From: DASXKD01 sp963762735
GTDB lineage: Bacteria > Actinomycetota > Actinomycetes > Streptosporangiales > Streptosporangiaceae
Direction: 5' to 3'
Assembly: GCA_963762735.1 (NCBI GenBank)
Contig: CAVXMG010000025.1
Coordinates: forward strand, 372,001-436,000
Length of the DNA: 64,000 bases
Positions 8,430-16,762 of the stretch are shown one piece after another; the first letter of the stretch is position 1, and each line of letters begins with the position of its first letter. Under the pieces are notes generated by a model that worked only from the letters and a program-made list of their open reading frames with translations, made no database searches and was not told the DNA's origin. The position numbers and the translations under genes are program-made.

Positions 8430-9356
8430 TTAGCCGAGCTGGGGGATGACCTCCGCGGCCAGCCGCTCGGCGTGCTCGGCCTGCTCGAACATGGCCGTGA
8501 ACAGGATCAGCTCCGCACCGGCCGCGGCGGCCTCGCGCACCGCGGCGACGCAGTCGGCCGGCGTGCCAGCGACCGCCGCGGCCTCGATGTCGGCCGACCG
8601 CCGCCCGTAGAGGTACTCCATCGCCTCGTTCATCCGCTGGCGGGCCCGCCCGGCGTTGTCGTCGATCGCGACGTACAGGCGCTTGGCGATGGCGAAGTCA
8701 GCAGCCGGGCGGCCCGCCGCGGCGAGCGCCTCCCGCACGATCTGGACCTGCTCGGCGAACCTCACGGTGGGCGTGGAGCCCGCACCGAAGAAGCCATGGC
8801 CCAGCCGGACGGCCCGGCGCAGCGCCACCGGGCCGTTCCCGCCGAACCACAACGGCGGGTGCGGCTTCTGGAACGGCTTGGGTTCCATCGGCGCGTCCCG
8901 CAACTGCCAGAACTCCCCGTCGAAGGTGACCCGGGGCTGCGTCCACAGCGCCTTCATCAGCTCGATCCCCTCGGTGAACCGCGCGACATACCGGTCCGGG
9001 TCCACCCCGAACCCGGCGAACGGCCGCATCTTCCCGCCGGTACCGACTCCGACGTCGATCCGGCCGCGGCTGAGCTGGTCCAGCGAGGCCAGGCTCTTGG
9101 CCAGGTGCACCGGGCTGTGCAGGGTGGACACGAACACCACGCAGCCCAGCCGCATCCGCTCGGTGCACGCGGCCGCATAGGTCATCGCTTCGAGCGGGCT
9201 GAGCTGCGGTGCCGCCCCGAGCATGTTCTCCTGCGCCCACGCGCTGTCGAAGCCAAGCTCCTCGGCGCGAGCGAAATAGCTGCGATACGCGGCCGGGTCG
9301 AACTCGCCGTCCGCAAAGAACTGGGGAATCGCGATCGCGAACTTCACAGCCCGCAT
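8430..9356 (-). CDS. LLM-class (luciferase-like) flavin/F420-dependent oxidoreductase
   Basis: The 308-residue protein has the bacterial luciferase-like TIM-barrel pattern: MRAVKFAIAIPQFF at the N-terminus, SLASLDQLSRGRIDVGVGTG in the middle (the conserved strand-turn before the cofactor site), then PPLWFGGNGPVALRRA and VAGTPADCVAAVREA. In actinomycetes most members use coenzyme F420, though FMN members exist and the cofactor cannot be decided by eye. Family members oxidise or reduce alcohols, imines or activated alkenes; the substrate here is unknown. The gene is followed closely (9371) by an aldo/keto reductase on the same strand, so the two may be co-expressed. Confidence 0.88.
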   Translation of the reverse strand: MRAVKFAIAIPQFFADGEFDPAAYRSYFARAEELGFDSAWAQENMLGAAPQLSPLEAMTYAAACTERMRLGCVVFVSTLHSPVHLAKSLASLDQLSRGRIDVGVGTGGKMRPFAGFGVDPDRYVARFTEGIELMKALWTQPRVTFDGEFWQLRDAPMEPKPFQKPHPPLWFGGNGPVALRRAVRLGHGFFGAGSTPTVRFAEQVQIVREALAAAGRPAADFAIAKRLYVAIDDNAGRARQRMNEAMEYLYGRRSADIEAAAVAGTPADCVAAVREAAAAGAELILFTAMFEQAEHAERLAAEVIPQLG

Positions 9357-9370
9357 CGTATCCCGGCCGG

Positions 9371-10285
9371 TTACCCCGGCTGCTTCTTGGCGAGTTCGTA
9401 GAGGTCGGCCGGCAGCGGCCCCTTCGCCGCGATGGCCAGGTTGGCTCGCAGGTGCTCCGGGTTGGACGTGCCCACGATCGTGCTGGACAGGTCCGGATGG
9501 CTGAGCGTGAAGCGCAGCACGAATTCGTGCCGCGGCATGCCGCCGAGCAGGTCGTCCATGCCAGCGGAGTCCCAGCGGCGCTGGCCCTCGCCAGGGGGCA
9601 GCCCGAGCGGCCCCTGAGCCCAGCTCTTGTCCTCGGCAGGGCCGCCGCGGGCCACCCCGCCCCGGATCAGCGTCCCGGCCCCGGCCTGTGCCGCGGCCGT
9701 GATCAGGTCCTCATGCTCGCGCTGGACCACCGAGTACGGGATCTGGAACACGTCGAAGACGCCCATGGCGATGTGGTCGGGCAGGTTCGGCAGGATTCCC
9801 GACATGCCGATGAACCGGGTCTTCCCCTCCTCGCGCATGGCCATCAGGGTTTCGATGGTCTGCCCGGCCTCCATCTGGGCCCGGCTGGGCGACATGTGCA
9901 CCTGCACCAGGTCCAGGTGGTCGGTGTCCAGCCTGCGCAGACTCTGCTCGATCCCGGCCCGGACGTTGGCGGCGCTCCAGTCGTGCGGGAACGGCGGCCG
10001 GGCCCCGGCCGGCGGGGGCCCGAGCAGGCAGCCGCACTTGGAAGCCAGGAAGTACTCGTCGCGCCGGTGGCTCAGGTAACGCCCGATCAGCTCCTCGCTG
10101 CGGCCGTAGTCGATGGACGTGTCGATCAGGTTGATGCCGCTGTCCAGCACCTCGTTGAGCAGCCGTCCCGCGGCGGGGTCCACGATCGCCGAGGCGTGCG
10201 GCTCGCCGCGCAGTTCCATGGCGCCGTAGCCGAGGATGGTCACGTCCGTTTCGGTCCGCCCCAGGCGGCGGGTCTGCATCGTCAT
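9371..10285 (-). CDS. Aldo/keto reductase
   Basis: The start is taken at MTMQTRRLGRTE (10285), where similarity to the family begins; an upstream start (10321) and a Met two codons in are alternatives, and no clear ribosome site decides. The AKR barrel shows the catalytic set: Asp and Tyr in NLIDTSIDYGRSEE, Lys in FLASKCG and His in LVQVHMS. The C-terminal NADP-binding strand is TIVGTSNPEHLRANL. These enzymes reduce aldehydes or ketones with NADPH. It ends 14 bases before the LLM oxidoreductase start. Confidence 0.9.
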   Translation of the reverse strand: MTMQTRRLGRTETDVTILGYGAMELRGEPHASAIVDPAAGRLLNEVLDSGINLIDTSIDYGRSEELIGRYLSHRRDEYFLASKCGCLLGPPPAGARPPFPHDWSAANVRAGIEQSLRRLDTDHLDLVQVHMSPSRAQMEAGQTIETLMAMREEGKTRFIGMSGILPNLPDHIAMGVFDVFQIPYSVVQREHEDLITAAAQAGAGTLIRGGVARGGPAEDKSWAQGPLGLPPGEGQRRWDSAGMDDLLGGMPRHEFVLRFTLSHPDLSSTIVGTSNPEHLRANLAIAAKGPLPADLYELAKKQPG

Positions 10286-10379
10286 ACTCAGAACGCTACC
10301 CGGCTCCGGGTGGCCCGCCACGGGCGGCGGGTCTCCGTGGATCGCGGCGGCCCCGGGGTGCGTAGCGCAATGATCGGGC

Positions 10380-11156
10380 TCATGCGTCGCGAAGCCGCAG
10401 CAGCAGGCCGCCGGCCAGCAGCGCGCCGGCTGCCCAGGCGGCCAGCACGGCGAGGCCCTGCCACGGGCTCAGCGGCAGGGTGCGCAGGCCGGTGGTGGCC
10501 TGGATGTCCAGCCCTGAGGTCATCGGCGCGGCCTGCAGCAGGTGACGCTGCACGGTCGCGTTGGTCACCACGGCGGCGACGACCGGGACCAGGTAGAGCA
10601 GGCCGAGCACGATCCCGATGGCCACGGCCGAGTCCCGCACCGCGGTGGCGGCACCCAGGCTGAGCAGGCCGATGAGGGCGAGATAGAGGACGGAGCCGGC
10701 GGTGGCGCGCAGCACAGGACCGTCGGCCAGGGTCAGCGGCGCGAACCCATGCGCCCGGGTGAAGCCATGCCCGGGCAGGATGAGCCACCCGGCGAGCAGG
10801 CTGCCGGCCGCGGCGAGCGCCCCGGCGGCCAGGATGAGCGCGGTGACCACGGCCGCCTTGGCGGCCAGCAGCCTGACCCGGCCCGGCATCGCCGCCAGGG
10901 TGGTGCGGATCATGCCGGTGCTGTACTCGGTGCTGACCGCCAGCACGGCCACGATGGCCACGGCCGCCTGGCCGAGGTCGACACCGGTGAGGCTGATCTT
11001 GCCGGGATCCTCGCCGCAGCCGGCCGCCGGGCACCGGGCGGACGCCGCGGCCGCGGCGCTGACCGCCACGGTCACCGCGATCACGGCCAGCAGCAGCCAG
11101 GCCGTGCCCGGGGAGGTGCGCAGCTTGGTCCACTCGGCGCGCAGCGCCGCGCTCAT
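10380..11156 (-). CDS. ABC-2 type transporter permease
   Basis: The 258-residue protein begins MSAALRAEWTKLRTSPGTAW, the cytoplasmic start typical of ABC-2 permeases of actinobacteria. About six hydrophobic segments follow, with the STEYSTGMIRTTLAAMP loop that is conserved between the first two. GGAGGG lies upstream of ATG 11156. The start overlaps the stop of the preceding permease (ATGA), making this the last gene of a three-gene exporter operon. Its substrate is unknown. A divergent two-component system lies next to the operon, as is common for cell-envelope stress or peptide-resistance exporters. Confidence 0.85.
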   Translation of the reverse strand: MSAALRAEWTKLRTSPGTAWLLLAVIAVTVAVSAAAAASARCPAAGCGEDPGKISLTGVDLGQAAVAIVAVLAVSTEYSTGMIRTTLAAMPGRVRLLAAKAAVVTALILAAGALAAAGSLLAGWLILPGHGFTRAHGFAPLTLADGPVLRATAGSVLYLALIGLLSLGAATAVRDSAVAIGIVLGLLYLVPVVAAVVTNATVQRHLLQAAPMTSGLDIQATTGLRTLPLSPWQGLAVLAAWAAGALLAGGLLLRLRDA

Positions 11157-12755
11157 GCGTCCCTCCGGCGCACCAGGAACACCGCGAGGGCCAGGGCGGC
11201 CGCGGCCCAGGCGCAGAGCACCGCAAACCCGGCCCAGGGGGCCAGCGGGTAGCAGCCGCCCGCCACCGTGCAGGCGTTGCTCACCTGCGGGTAGTTCGGG
11301 ATGGCCTGCTGGACCGCGAAGCCCGCGGCCGGGACCAGCCGCATCAGCCAGTCGTCCGCGCCCGGGGACAGCACGTTGGTGACCGCGACGAGGAACGGCA
11401 GGATGATCGCCGCGACGACCACGGTGATCGCGATCGCGCTGCGGCGCAGCATGGCGCCGAGGGCGAGGGCGAGCACGGCCGCGACGGCGAGCAGGCCCGC
11501 GGTGCCGGCCACCATGCGCGCCACGGTCAGCAGGTTCGCCGGGTACAGGTAGTTGCCGTTGGCGCGCAGCACGTGGCTGTTCAGCGGGATCGCGATGGCG
11601 GCGGCCACCAGCCCGGCGGCGAAGCTGACCGCGGCGATCACGATGGCCTTCGCGGCCAGCACCTGGCCGCGCCGCGGGCTGGCCGCGAACGTGACGGCGA
11701 TCAGGCCGCGCCGGTACTCGGCGGTGACGAACATCGTCGCGACCACGACCACGGCGATCAGCCCGGCGAACGCGCCGACGAGGGTGTGGTCGAGGGGCTG
11801 GCCGGGGCCCGCGCCGCCTGGCTCGTCCGGGGCGATGTCCCCGGACCCGGTCACCGTGAACGCACCGCCGGCCTGGTGGTATCCGCCGGGCATGGCCGGG
11901 GAGGCATCGCTGGGACCGGCGCCGAGCTGGGTGCCGGTCCAGGCGCCGGGTACCGCGCCGCGCAGGCTGACGTGGTCGAGCACGGCGCTGGCCTGGGTGG
12001 GGCCGCCGGTACCGCTGATGCCGAGCAGGCCCTGGGCCGTGGTCACGTTGTAGGGCGGGGAGGTGGCGAACATCCCGGCCTGTGCGGTGGCCGGCAGCCC
12101 GGCCAGGGTTGCGGCGCCGACCTGGGTCCAGTGTGTCCCGTCGGCGGACGCGTAGCCGGTGATCGTGTCGCCGGCCCGGGTGAGCCGCAGCCACCGTGGG
12201 GACGCCGCGGTGGGACGGCCGGGCGGCCCGGCGATGTCCTGGGTGTAGTCGTACTGCATCCGCACCCCGTGATCGCCGGTGACCATGATCGCCGCGTAGG
12301 CGGAGCCCTGGGCGGTGCCCGCCTTGATGATCAGGCCGCCCTTGGACCAGGGTTCAAGGCCGGGGTGCAGGCCCGACCCCGCGCCCTGGCCGACCCGGAC
12401 CCGGCCGCCCGTCGCGGTGGGCAGCTCGCCGGTCAGCGAGGTCACCCGCGCGGTGATGCTGCCGTGGCTGGCCAGCGGCCGGTGCACGAAGTAGAAGCGT
12501 GTCGGTCACCGCCTCGCCGCCAGGGCCCACCGGGTGCAGGATGTGGCACGGCTTGCCGTTGATGGTGCAGGAACTCATGCTGCCGACCGCGGACAGCAGC
12601 CCGATCCCCACGGTCACCAGCGCGGCGACGATCATGCCGATCACCCAGCCGCGCACCGTGCGGAACTTGGTCCACTCCGCCCGGAGCGTGCCGGCGAAGC
12701 TGTCCCGGCGGGCCAGGCTGCCTTCGGCCTGCGGTGGCGTCTGCGTGGCGGTCAT
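11153..12755 (-). CDS. ABC-2 type permease with large extracytoplasmic ConA-like insert (frameshifted)
   Basis: ATG 12755 overlaps the ATPase stop. The N-terminus MTATQTPPQAEG, then LRAEWTKFRTVRGWVIGM, gives a cytoplasmic helix and first membrane span. About 250 residues of predicted outside domain follow before the remaining five or so spans (LVGAFAGLIAVVVVATMFV onward). The insert contains GGLIIKAGTAQGSAYAAIMV and WLRLTRAGDTITGYAS-x-DGTHW, which resemble DUF1349/concanavalin-like beta-sandwich modules. The frame breaks near 12495: removing one base joins GGEAVTD to FYFVHRPLASHG. It would pair with the next permease and the ATPase; the ectodomain could sense or bind the substrate (inference). 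Confidence 0.8.
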
Positions 12756-13678
12756 GGCCGGACCTCCTGCGCAGCCCGGTACTCCACCGCGTCCTGGGTC
12801 AGGCCCAGGTAGGCCTCCTCCAGCGTGGCGCGGTGCGCGGACAGTTCGGAGAACGGGACCGCCTGCCCGGCGAGCAGTGCGGAGATCTGCCCGGTATCCA
12901 GCCCGGTGACGGTCAGCAGGCCGGCACCGGTGACGGTGACGGAGGCCCCCGCGCGCTCCAGCACCATCGCCGCCCGGTCCGGATCCGTGGTGCGCAGCAG
13001 GGCCCGGTCGCCGGAGGCGGCGGCGAGCAGGCCGGCCACGCTGGTATCGGCGATGACCTTGCCCCGGCCGACGATCACCAGCTGGTCGGCGGTGTCCTCC
13101 AGTTCGCTCATCAGGTGGCTGGACACCAGCACGGCCCGGCCGGCCGCGGCCAGCGACCGCAGGAAACCCCGCATCCACACGATGCCCTCGGGGTCCATGC
13201 CGTTGAACGGCTCGTCCATCATCAGCACCGGCGGGTCGCCGAGCATGGCGGCGGCGATGCCCAGCCGCTGCCGCATGCCCAGCGAGAACCCGCCCGCCCG
13301 GCGCCGGGCGACCTTGCCCAGCCCGGCCTGCTCGATCACCGCGTCGACCCGGGCGGCGTCCAGGCCCTGGGAGTGCGCCAGCCAGAGCAGGTGGTTGCGG
13401 GCGGTGCGGCTGGGCTGCAGCGCGCCGGCGTCCAGCAGGGAGCCGACATGGCGCAGCGGGTACCGCAGGCTGGCGTAACGGTGGCCGCCGACCAGGGCGG
13501 TGCCCGCGTCGGGAGCGTCCAGGCCGAGGATCACCCGCATCGTGGTGGTCTTGCCGGCCCCGTTCGGGCCGATGAACCCGGTCACCTGCCCCGGCGTGAC
13601 GGTGAACGTCATGCCGTCCAGGGCCAGCGCCGGGCCGAAGCTCTTGCGCAGGCCGCGTACTTCGATCGTTGCTTCCAT
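12752..13678 (-). CDS. ABC transporter ATP-binding protein (ABC-2 exporter)
   Basis: The 308-residue ATPase starts MEATIEVRGLRKSFG. Walker A is GPNGAGKTTT, the signature FSLGMRQRLG, Walker B VLMMDEP, and the H-loop VLVSSHLMSELE. The C-terminal extension after about residue 220 is typical of drug or lantibiotic-type exporters such as BcrA-like proteins. It is the first gene of the coupled operon running to 10380. Upstream, 13679-13829 separates it from the divergent sensor kinase, so the promoters of both operons must lie within about 150 bases. Confidence 0.93.
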   Translation of the reverse strand: MEATIEVRGLRKSFGPALALDGMTFTVTPGQVTGFIGPNGAGKTTTMRVILGLDAPDAGTALVGGHRYASLRYPLRHVGSLLDAGALQPSRTARNHLLWLAHSQGLDAARVDAVIEQAGLGKVARRRAGGFSLGMRQRLGIAAAMLGDPPVLMMDEPFNGMDPEGIVWMRGFLRSLAAAGRAVLVSSHLMSELEDTADQLVIVGRGKVIADTSVAGLLAAASGDRALLRTTDPDRAAMVLERAGASVTVTGAGLLTVTGLDTGQISALLAGQAVPFSELSAHRATLEEAYLGLTQDAVEYRAAQEVRP

Positions 13679-13829
13679 AAGCCCGGTTGTAGGGCAACGG
13701 CGCTAACACCGGCCGAACACGGGGTGTTATTCCGTTGTTAGGCCCGGCCGGGCATCCTGGAGGCCGGGATGGCGGTGCCGCCCGGAGCTGCGGCCTGCCT
13801 GGGCAGGCAGACCAGCGGGGAGGCGAGGA

Positions 13830-15041
13830 ATGAGAATGCTGCTGGCAGGCGTGCTGCCGCGGACCGTGCGGATGCGGCTGACCGCGCTGTATGGCGCCCT
13901 GTTCGTGGTGTCCGGGGCGGTGCTGCTGGCCATCGCCAGCGGCGTGGTCGTGTCCTCGTCCAGGGAGTCGGTCACCGCGGCGAACCAGGCGGTCCCCTCG
14001 ACCGCGCTGGCCCAGGCACAGGCTCCGGATCCACCAGCTTCAGGACCAGCTCGCGACCGCAGAATCCAAGATCCATTCGGGCGTCTCACACGATCTGCTG
14101 GTCGGATCGGCGATCGCGCTGACCATCATGACCGTGGTGTCGCTGGTAGCTGGGCTGGATCGTGGCCGGCCGGGTGCTGCGGCCGCTGCGGCGGATGACC
14201 GTGGCCACGCGGCGGATCTCCGCGGACAGCCTGCACGAGCGGCTGGCCGTGGCCGGTCCCGGGGACGAGTTGAAGGATCTCGCGGACACCATCGACGGGC
14301 TGCTTGAGCGGCTGGAGGGCGCCTTCGCGGCGCAGCGGCGGTTCGTCGCCAACGCCTCGCACGAACTGCGCACCCCACTGGCCACGATGCGGGCCAGCGT
14401 CGATGTCGCGGTGGCCAAGCCGGAGCCGGTGCCCCCGGCGACGATCGCCCTGGCGGACCGCCTGCGCGGCGAACTCGACCGGGTGGACGGGCTGCTCGAC
14501 GGGTTCCTGGCGCTCGCCCGGGCGCAGCACGGCGAGCTGCCCGGCCAGGCCACGCTCTCGCTGGAATACCTGACCGCCGCGGCCTTGGCGGTGCGGGCCG
14601 ATGCCGATCGCCGCCAGGCACCTGACCGTGCACCACGCCACCGGCCACGACGGCACCTGGGTGACAGGCAGCCAGGCGCTGCTGTCCCGGATGGTGGACA
14701 ACGTGCTCGACAACGCGATCGGGCACAACAGGGACGGCGGCTGGATCAGCGTGACCACCGGGGCGGACGGGCACCTGGCCCGCCTGGTCGTGGAGACCGG
14801 CGGGGATGTCCTGGACGCCGACCAGGTGGCCCAGCTCGCCCAGCCGTTCCGGCGGCTCGGCGCGGACCGGACCGGGTCCGACCACGGCTCCGGGCTCGGC
14901 CTGTCGATCGTCGAGGCCATCGCGACGGCACACGGCGGCACCCTCGGCCTGCGGGCCCGGCCCGAGGGCGGCCTGCGGGTCGCCATCGCCCTGCCGCTGG
15001 CGCCGGCCGGGCGCCTGGCCGGGGCCGGTGTGCCGGGATGA
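13830..15041 (+). pseudogene. Two-component sensor histidine kinase, three frameshifts
   Basis: The pieces read in order: MRMLLAGVLPRTVRMRLTAL with the first membrane span (first frame). A short outside loop and second span follow, SHDLLVGSAIALTIMTVVSLVAG (second frame, from about 14025). HAMP and dimerisation domains are in a third frame from about 14155, with the H-box ASHELRTPLATMR. The ATPase domain (N-box DNVLDNAIGHN, G-box GSGLGLSI) is back in the first frame from about 14601 to the stop at 15041. At 14151-14155 one extra G explains the second break. All catalytic boxes are present, so the gene is probably functional apart from indels. Its stop overlaps the response regulator start. Confidence 0.82.
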
Positions 15042-15703
15042 GGGTGCTTGTGGTGGAGGACTCCCGGTCGCTGGCCGAGGTGCTGGTCGAGGGGCTTCGC
15101 GATCAGGGCATGGCGGTGGACGCCGCCGGGGACGGGCTGGAGGCCGCGGCCAAGCTCGACGTCAACTCCTACGACGTCGTGGTGCTGGACCGGGATCTGC
15201 CCGGCATCCACGGCGACACGCTCTGCCAGATGATCACCGAGCAGGACGACCGGGTGATGGTGCTGATGCTGACCGCGGCCGACTCCCCCGGCGACCGGGT
15301 CAGCGGCCTGGGCCTGGGCGCCGACGACTACCTCGCCAAGCCGTTCCACTTCCCCGAGCTGGTGCTACGGATCCGCGCACTGGCCCGGCGCCAGCCCGCG
15401 GTCCGCGGCCGGACCCTGCGCGCGGCCGGGATCGAGCTGGACCCGGTGCGGCGCACGGTCACCAGGGACGGGCGGCTGCTCGACCTGTCGGTCAAGGAGT
15501 TCGCCGTCCTCGAGGCGCTGTTGCACGCCGCGCCGGCCTTCCTGTCCGCCGAGGACCTGCTCGAACGCGTCTGGGACGAGCAGGCCGACCCGTTCACCAA
15601 CACCGTCACGGTGACCATCGGCCGGCTGCGGCGCAAGCTGGGGGATCCCCCGGTGATCACCACCACCCCGGGTGTCGGGTACCGCATCGCCGGCCAGGTT
15701 TGA
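15038..15703 (+). CDS. OmpR/PhoB-family response regulator
   Basis: The 221-residue protein starts MRVLVVEDSRSLAEV at an ATG overlapping the kinase stop (ATGA). The receiver domain has Asp7/8 in the acidic pocket, phospho-acceptor Asp51 in VVVLDRDLPG, and Lys101 in LAKPF. A C-terminal winged helix follows (LTRDGRLLDLSVKEFAVLEALL-like region, then TVTVTIGRLRRKLG and TTPGVGYRI), which binds DNA. It is the output partner of the upstream kinase. The divergent ABC exporter operon is the natural candidate target, as in BceRS- or CseBC-like arrangements (inference). Confidence 0.95.
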   Translation: MRVLVVEDSRSLAEVLVEGLRDQGMAVDAAGDGLEAAAKLDVNSYDVVVLDRDLPGIHGDTLCQMITEQDDRVMVLMLTAADSPGDRVSGLGLGADDYLAKPFHFPELVLRIRALARRQPAVRGRTLRAAGIELDPVRRTVTRDGRLLDLSVKEFAVLEALLHAAPAFLSAEDLLERVWDEQADPFTNTVTVTIGRLRRKLGDPPVITTTPGVGYRIAGQV

Positions 15704-15865
15704 CCCCGCCGCCCTGCCGTCCTCGCCGTCGCCCTCGCCGCAAGGGCATGAACGTGACAACGAGGCCGTTCTAGGGGCACCAGATTTACATTCACGGCGG
15801 CTCCGGTCGCGGCAGTAGGATGCTGGCCGGTTCGCCAGGAGGGTTCGCGAGGAGACGAGGCTGGG

Positions 15866-16558
15866 ATGTGGCTTGACGGGGCGGGGGTCGCCGCCGAAGT
15901 ACGGGCGCTGCGGCCCGACTACGCCGCGCTGCTGATCGTCGCCGAGGGCCTTCTCCCCGGGCCAAGTGACCAGGCCAGCGACGCTCTCCTGGCCGAGGCC
16001 GAGGACCGGGCCCGCAAGCACCTGGGCGGAGCGCGGCCCGAGGAACTGCCGCAGGTGGCCGAGTGGCGGGAGGCGTTCCGAGCCTTCGGGGCCAAGCCGC
16101 AGCGGACCAGGCCCAGCGTCGAGGCCCTGCTGCGCCGGGTGGAGACCGGCCTGCCGCGGATCGACCGGATCACCGATGCCTACAATGCCGTGTCCATCGC
16201 CTGCCTGCTCCCGGTCGGCGGCGAGGACCTGGCCCGCTACGCGGGGCCGGCCAGGCTCGTCCGGGCCACCGGGGACGAGGACTTCGACACCACCGCCGAC
16301 GGGCAGCCGGCCGTCGAACATCCAGAGCCGGGCGAGGTGGTCTGGCGGGACGACCGAGGCGTGACCTGCCGGCGCTGGAACTGGCGGCAGTGCGTGCGCA
16401 CCCGGATCACCCATTCGACCACCACGGCGATGTTCGTCCTTGACGGGCTCGCCGCGCTTGGCGTCGACGGCCTGCGCGCGGCCGAGGCCGAGCTGACCGA
16501 ATCCCTGGCCCGCCTCAGCCCCGGCGCAACGTTCGCCTCCCGCCTCCTCGGACCATGA
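15866..16558 (+). CDS. B3/B4 tRNA-binding-domain protein
   Basis: The 230-residue protein starts MWLDGAGVAAEVRALRPDY. It matches the B3/B4 family: the ELPQVAEWREAFRAFGAKPQRTRPSVEALLRR region, then DAYNAVSIACLLPVGGEDL, and a late WNWRQCVRTRITHSTTTAMFVLDGL segment. The B3/B4 fold is the editing module of the phenylalanyl-tRNA synthetase beta subunit. Free-standing copies are common in bacteria and may edit or bind aminoacyl-tRNA, but their role is not established. The gene stands alone. It ends just before a terminator-like hairpin and a tRNA fragment. Confidence 0.85.
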   Translation: MWLDGAGVAAEVRALRPDYAALLIVAEGLLPGPSDQASDALLAEAEDRARKHLGGARPEELPQVAEWREAFRAFGAKPQRTRPSVEALLRRVETGLPRIDRITDAYNAVSIACLLPVGGEDLARYAGPARLVRATGDEDFDTTADGQPAVEHPEPGEVVWRDDRGVTCRRWNWRQCVRTRITHSTTTAMFVLDGLAALGVDGLRAAEAELTESLARLSPGATFASRLLGP

Positions 16559-16663
16559 TCACGGCAATACCCCCGCTCCTACGGTGGTTCTCCCATGATC
16601 AAGTCGCTGGCGGGCTTGGCGGTTGTCCGGGTGCGCGCCGCGGCTCCCATCACACAGCACAAA

Positions 16664-16702
16664 GACACAGGACGGGGCCGCCCAACGGCCCCGTCCCGTG
16701 TC
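16664..16702. terminator. Large hairpin, terminator-like
   Basis: A 17-base stem with one mismatch (left arm GACACAGGACGGGGCCG) and a five-base loop CCCAA is flanked by AAA on the left and TCTT on the right, so it could terminate transcription in both directions. It lies after the B3/B4 gene and directly abuts the tRNA-Gly fragment, which shares its last base. Confidence 0.7.
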
Positions 16703-16745
16703 TTCCAAGCTGGTCATGAGGGTTCGATTCCCTTCGCCCGCTCCA
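16702..16745 (+). other. 3' half of a tRNA-Gly(UCC) gene, possible attachment site
   Basis: From the anticodon loop CTTCCAA (anticodon TCC) onward, the sequence matches a tRNA-Gly 3' half: the 3' anticodon stem GCTGG, a TTCGATT loop with its GAGGG/CCCTT stem, the 3' acceptor strand CGCCCGC, the discriminator T and an encoded CCA. The 5' half is absent; the bases upstream form the hairpin and cannot pair with GCTGG or CGCCCGC. A cut at the anticodon loop is where tyrosine recombinases of integrative elements usually cross over, so this looks like an attR-type scar. No integrase is seen in the window. Confidence 0.7.
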
Positions 16746-16762
16746 ACCCGAGAATCTCCTGC

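Noticed and set aside
14162..15703. A hybrid kinase-regulator fusion in one frame
   Set aside because: Between about 14600 and 15037 this frame is nonsense, while the neighbouring frame holds the N- and G-boxes. The regulator starts at 15038 with an ATGA overlap.
1..16700. An integrated prophage or ICE to the left of the tRNA scar
   Set aside because: No integrase, excisionase, replication, relaxase or structural gene is visible in this interval, so the content of any element cannot be supported from the window.
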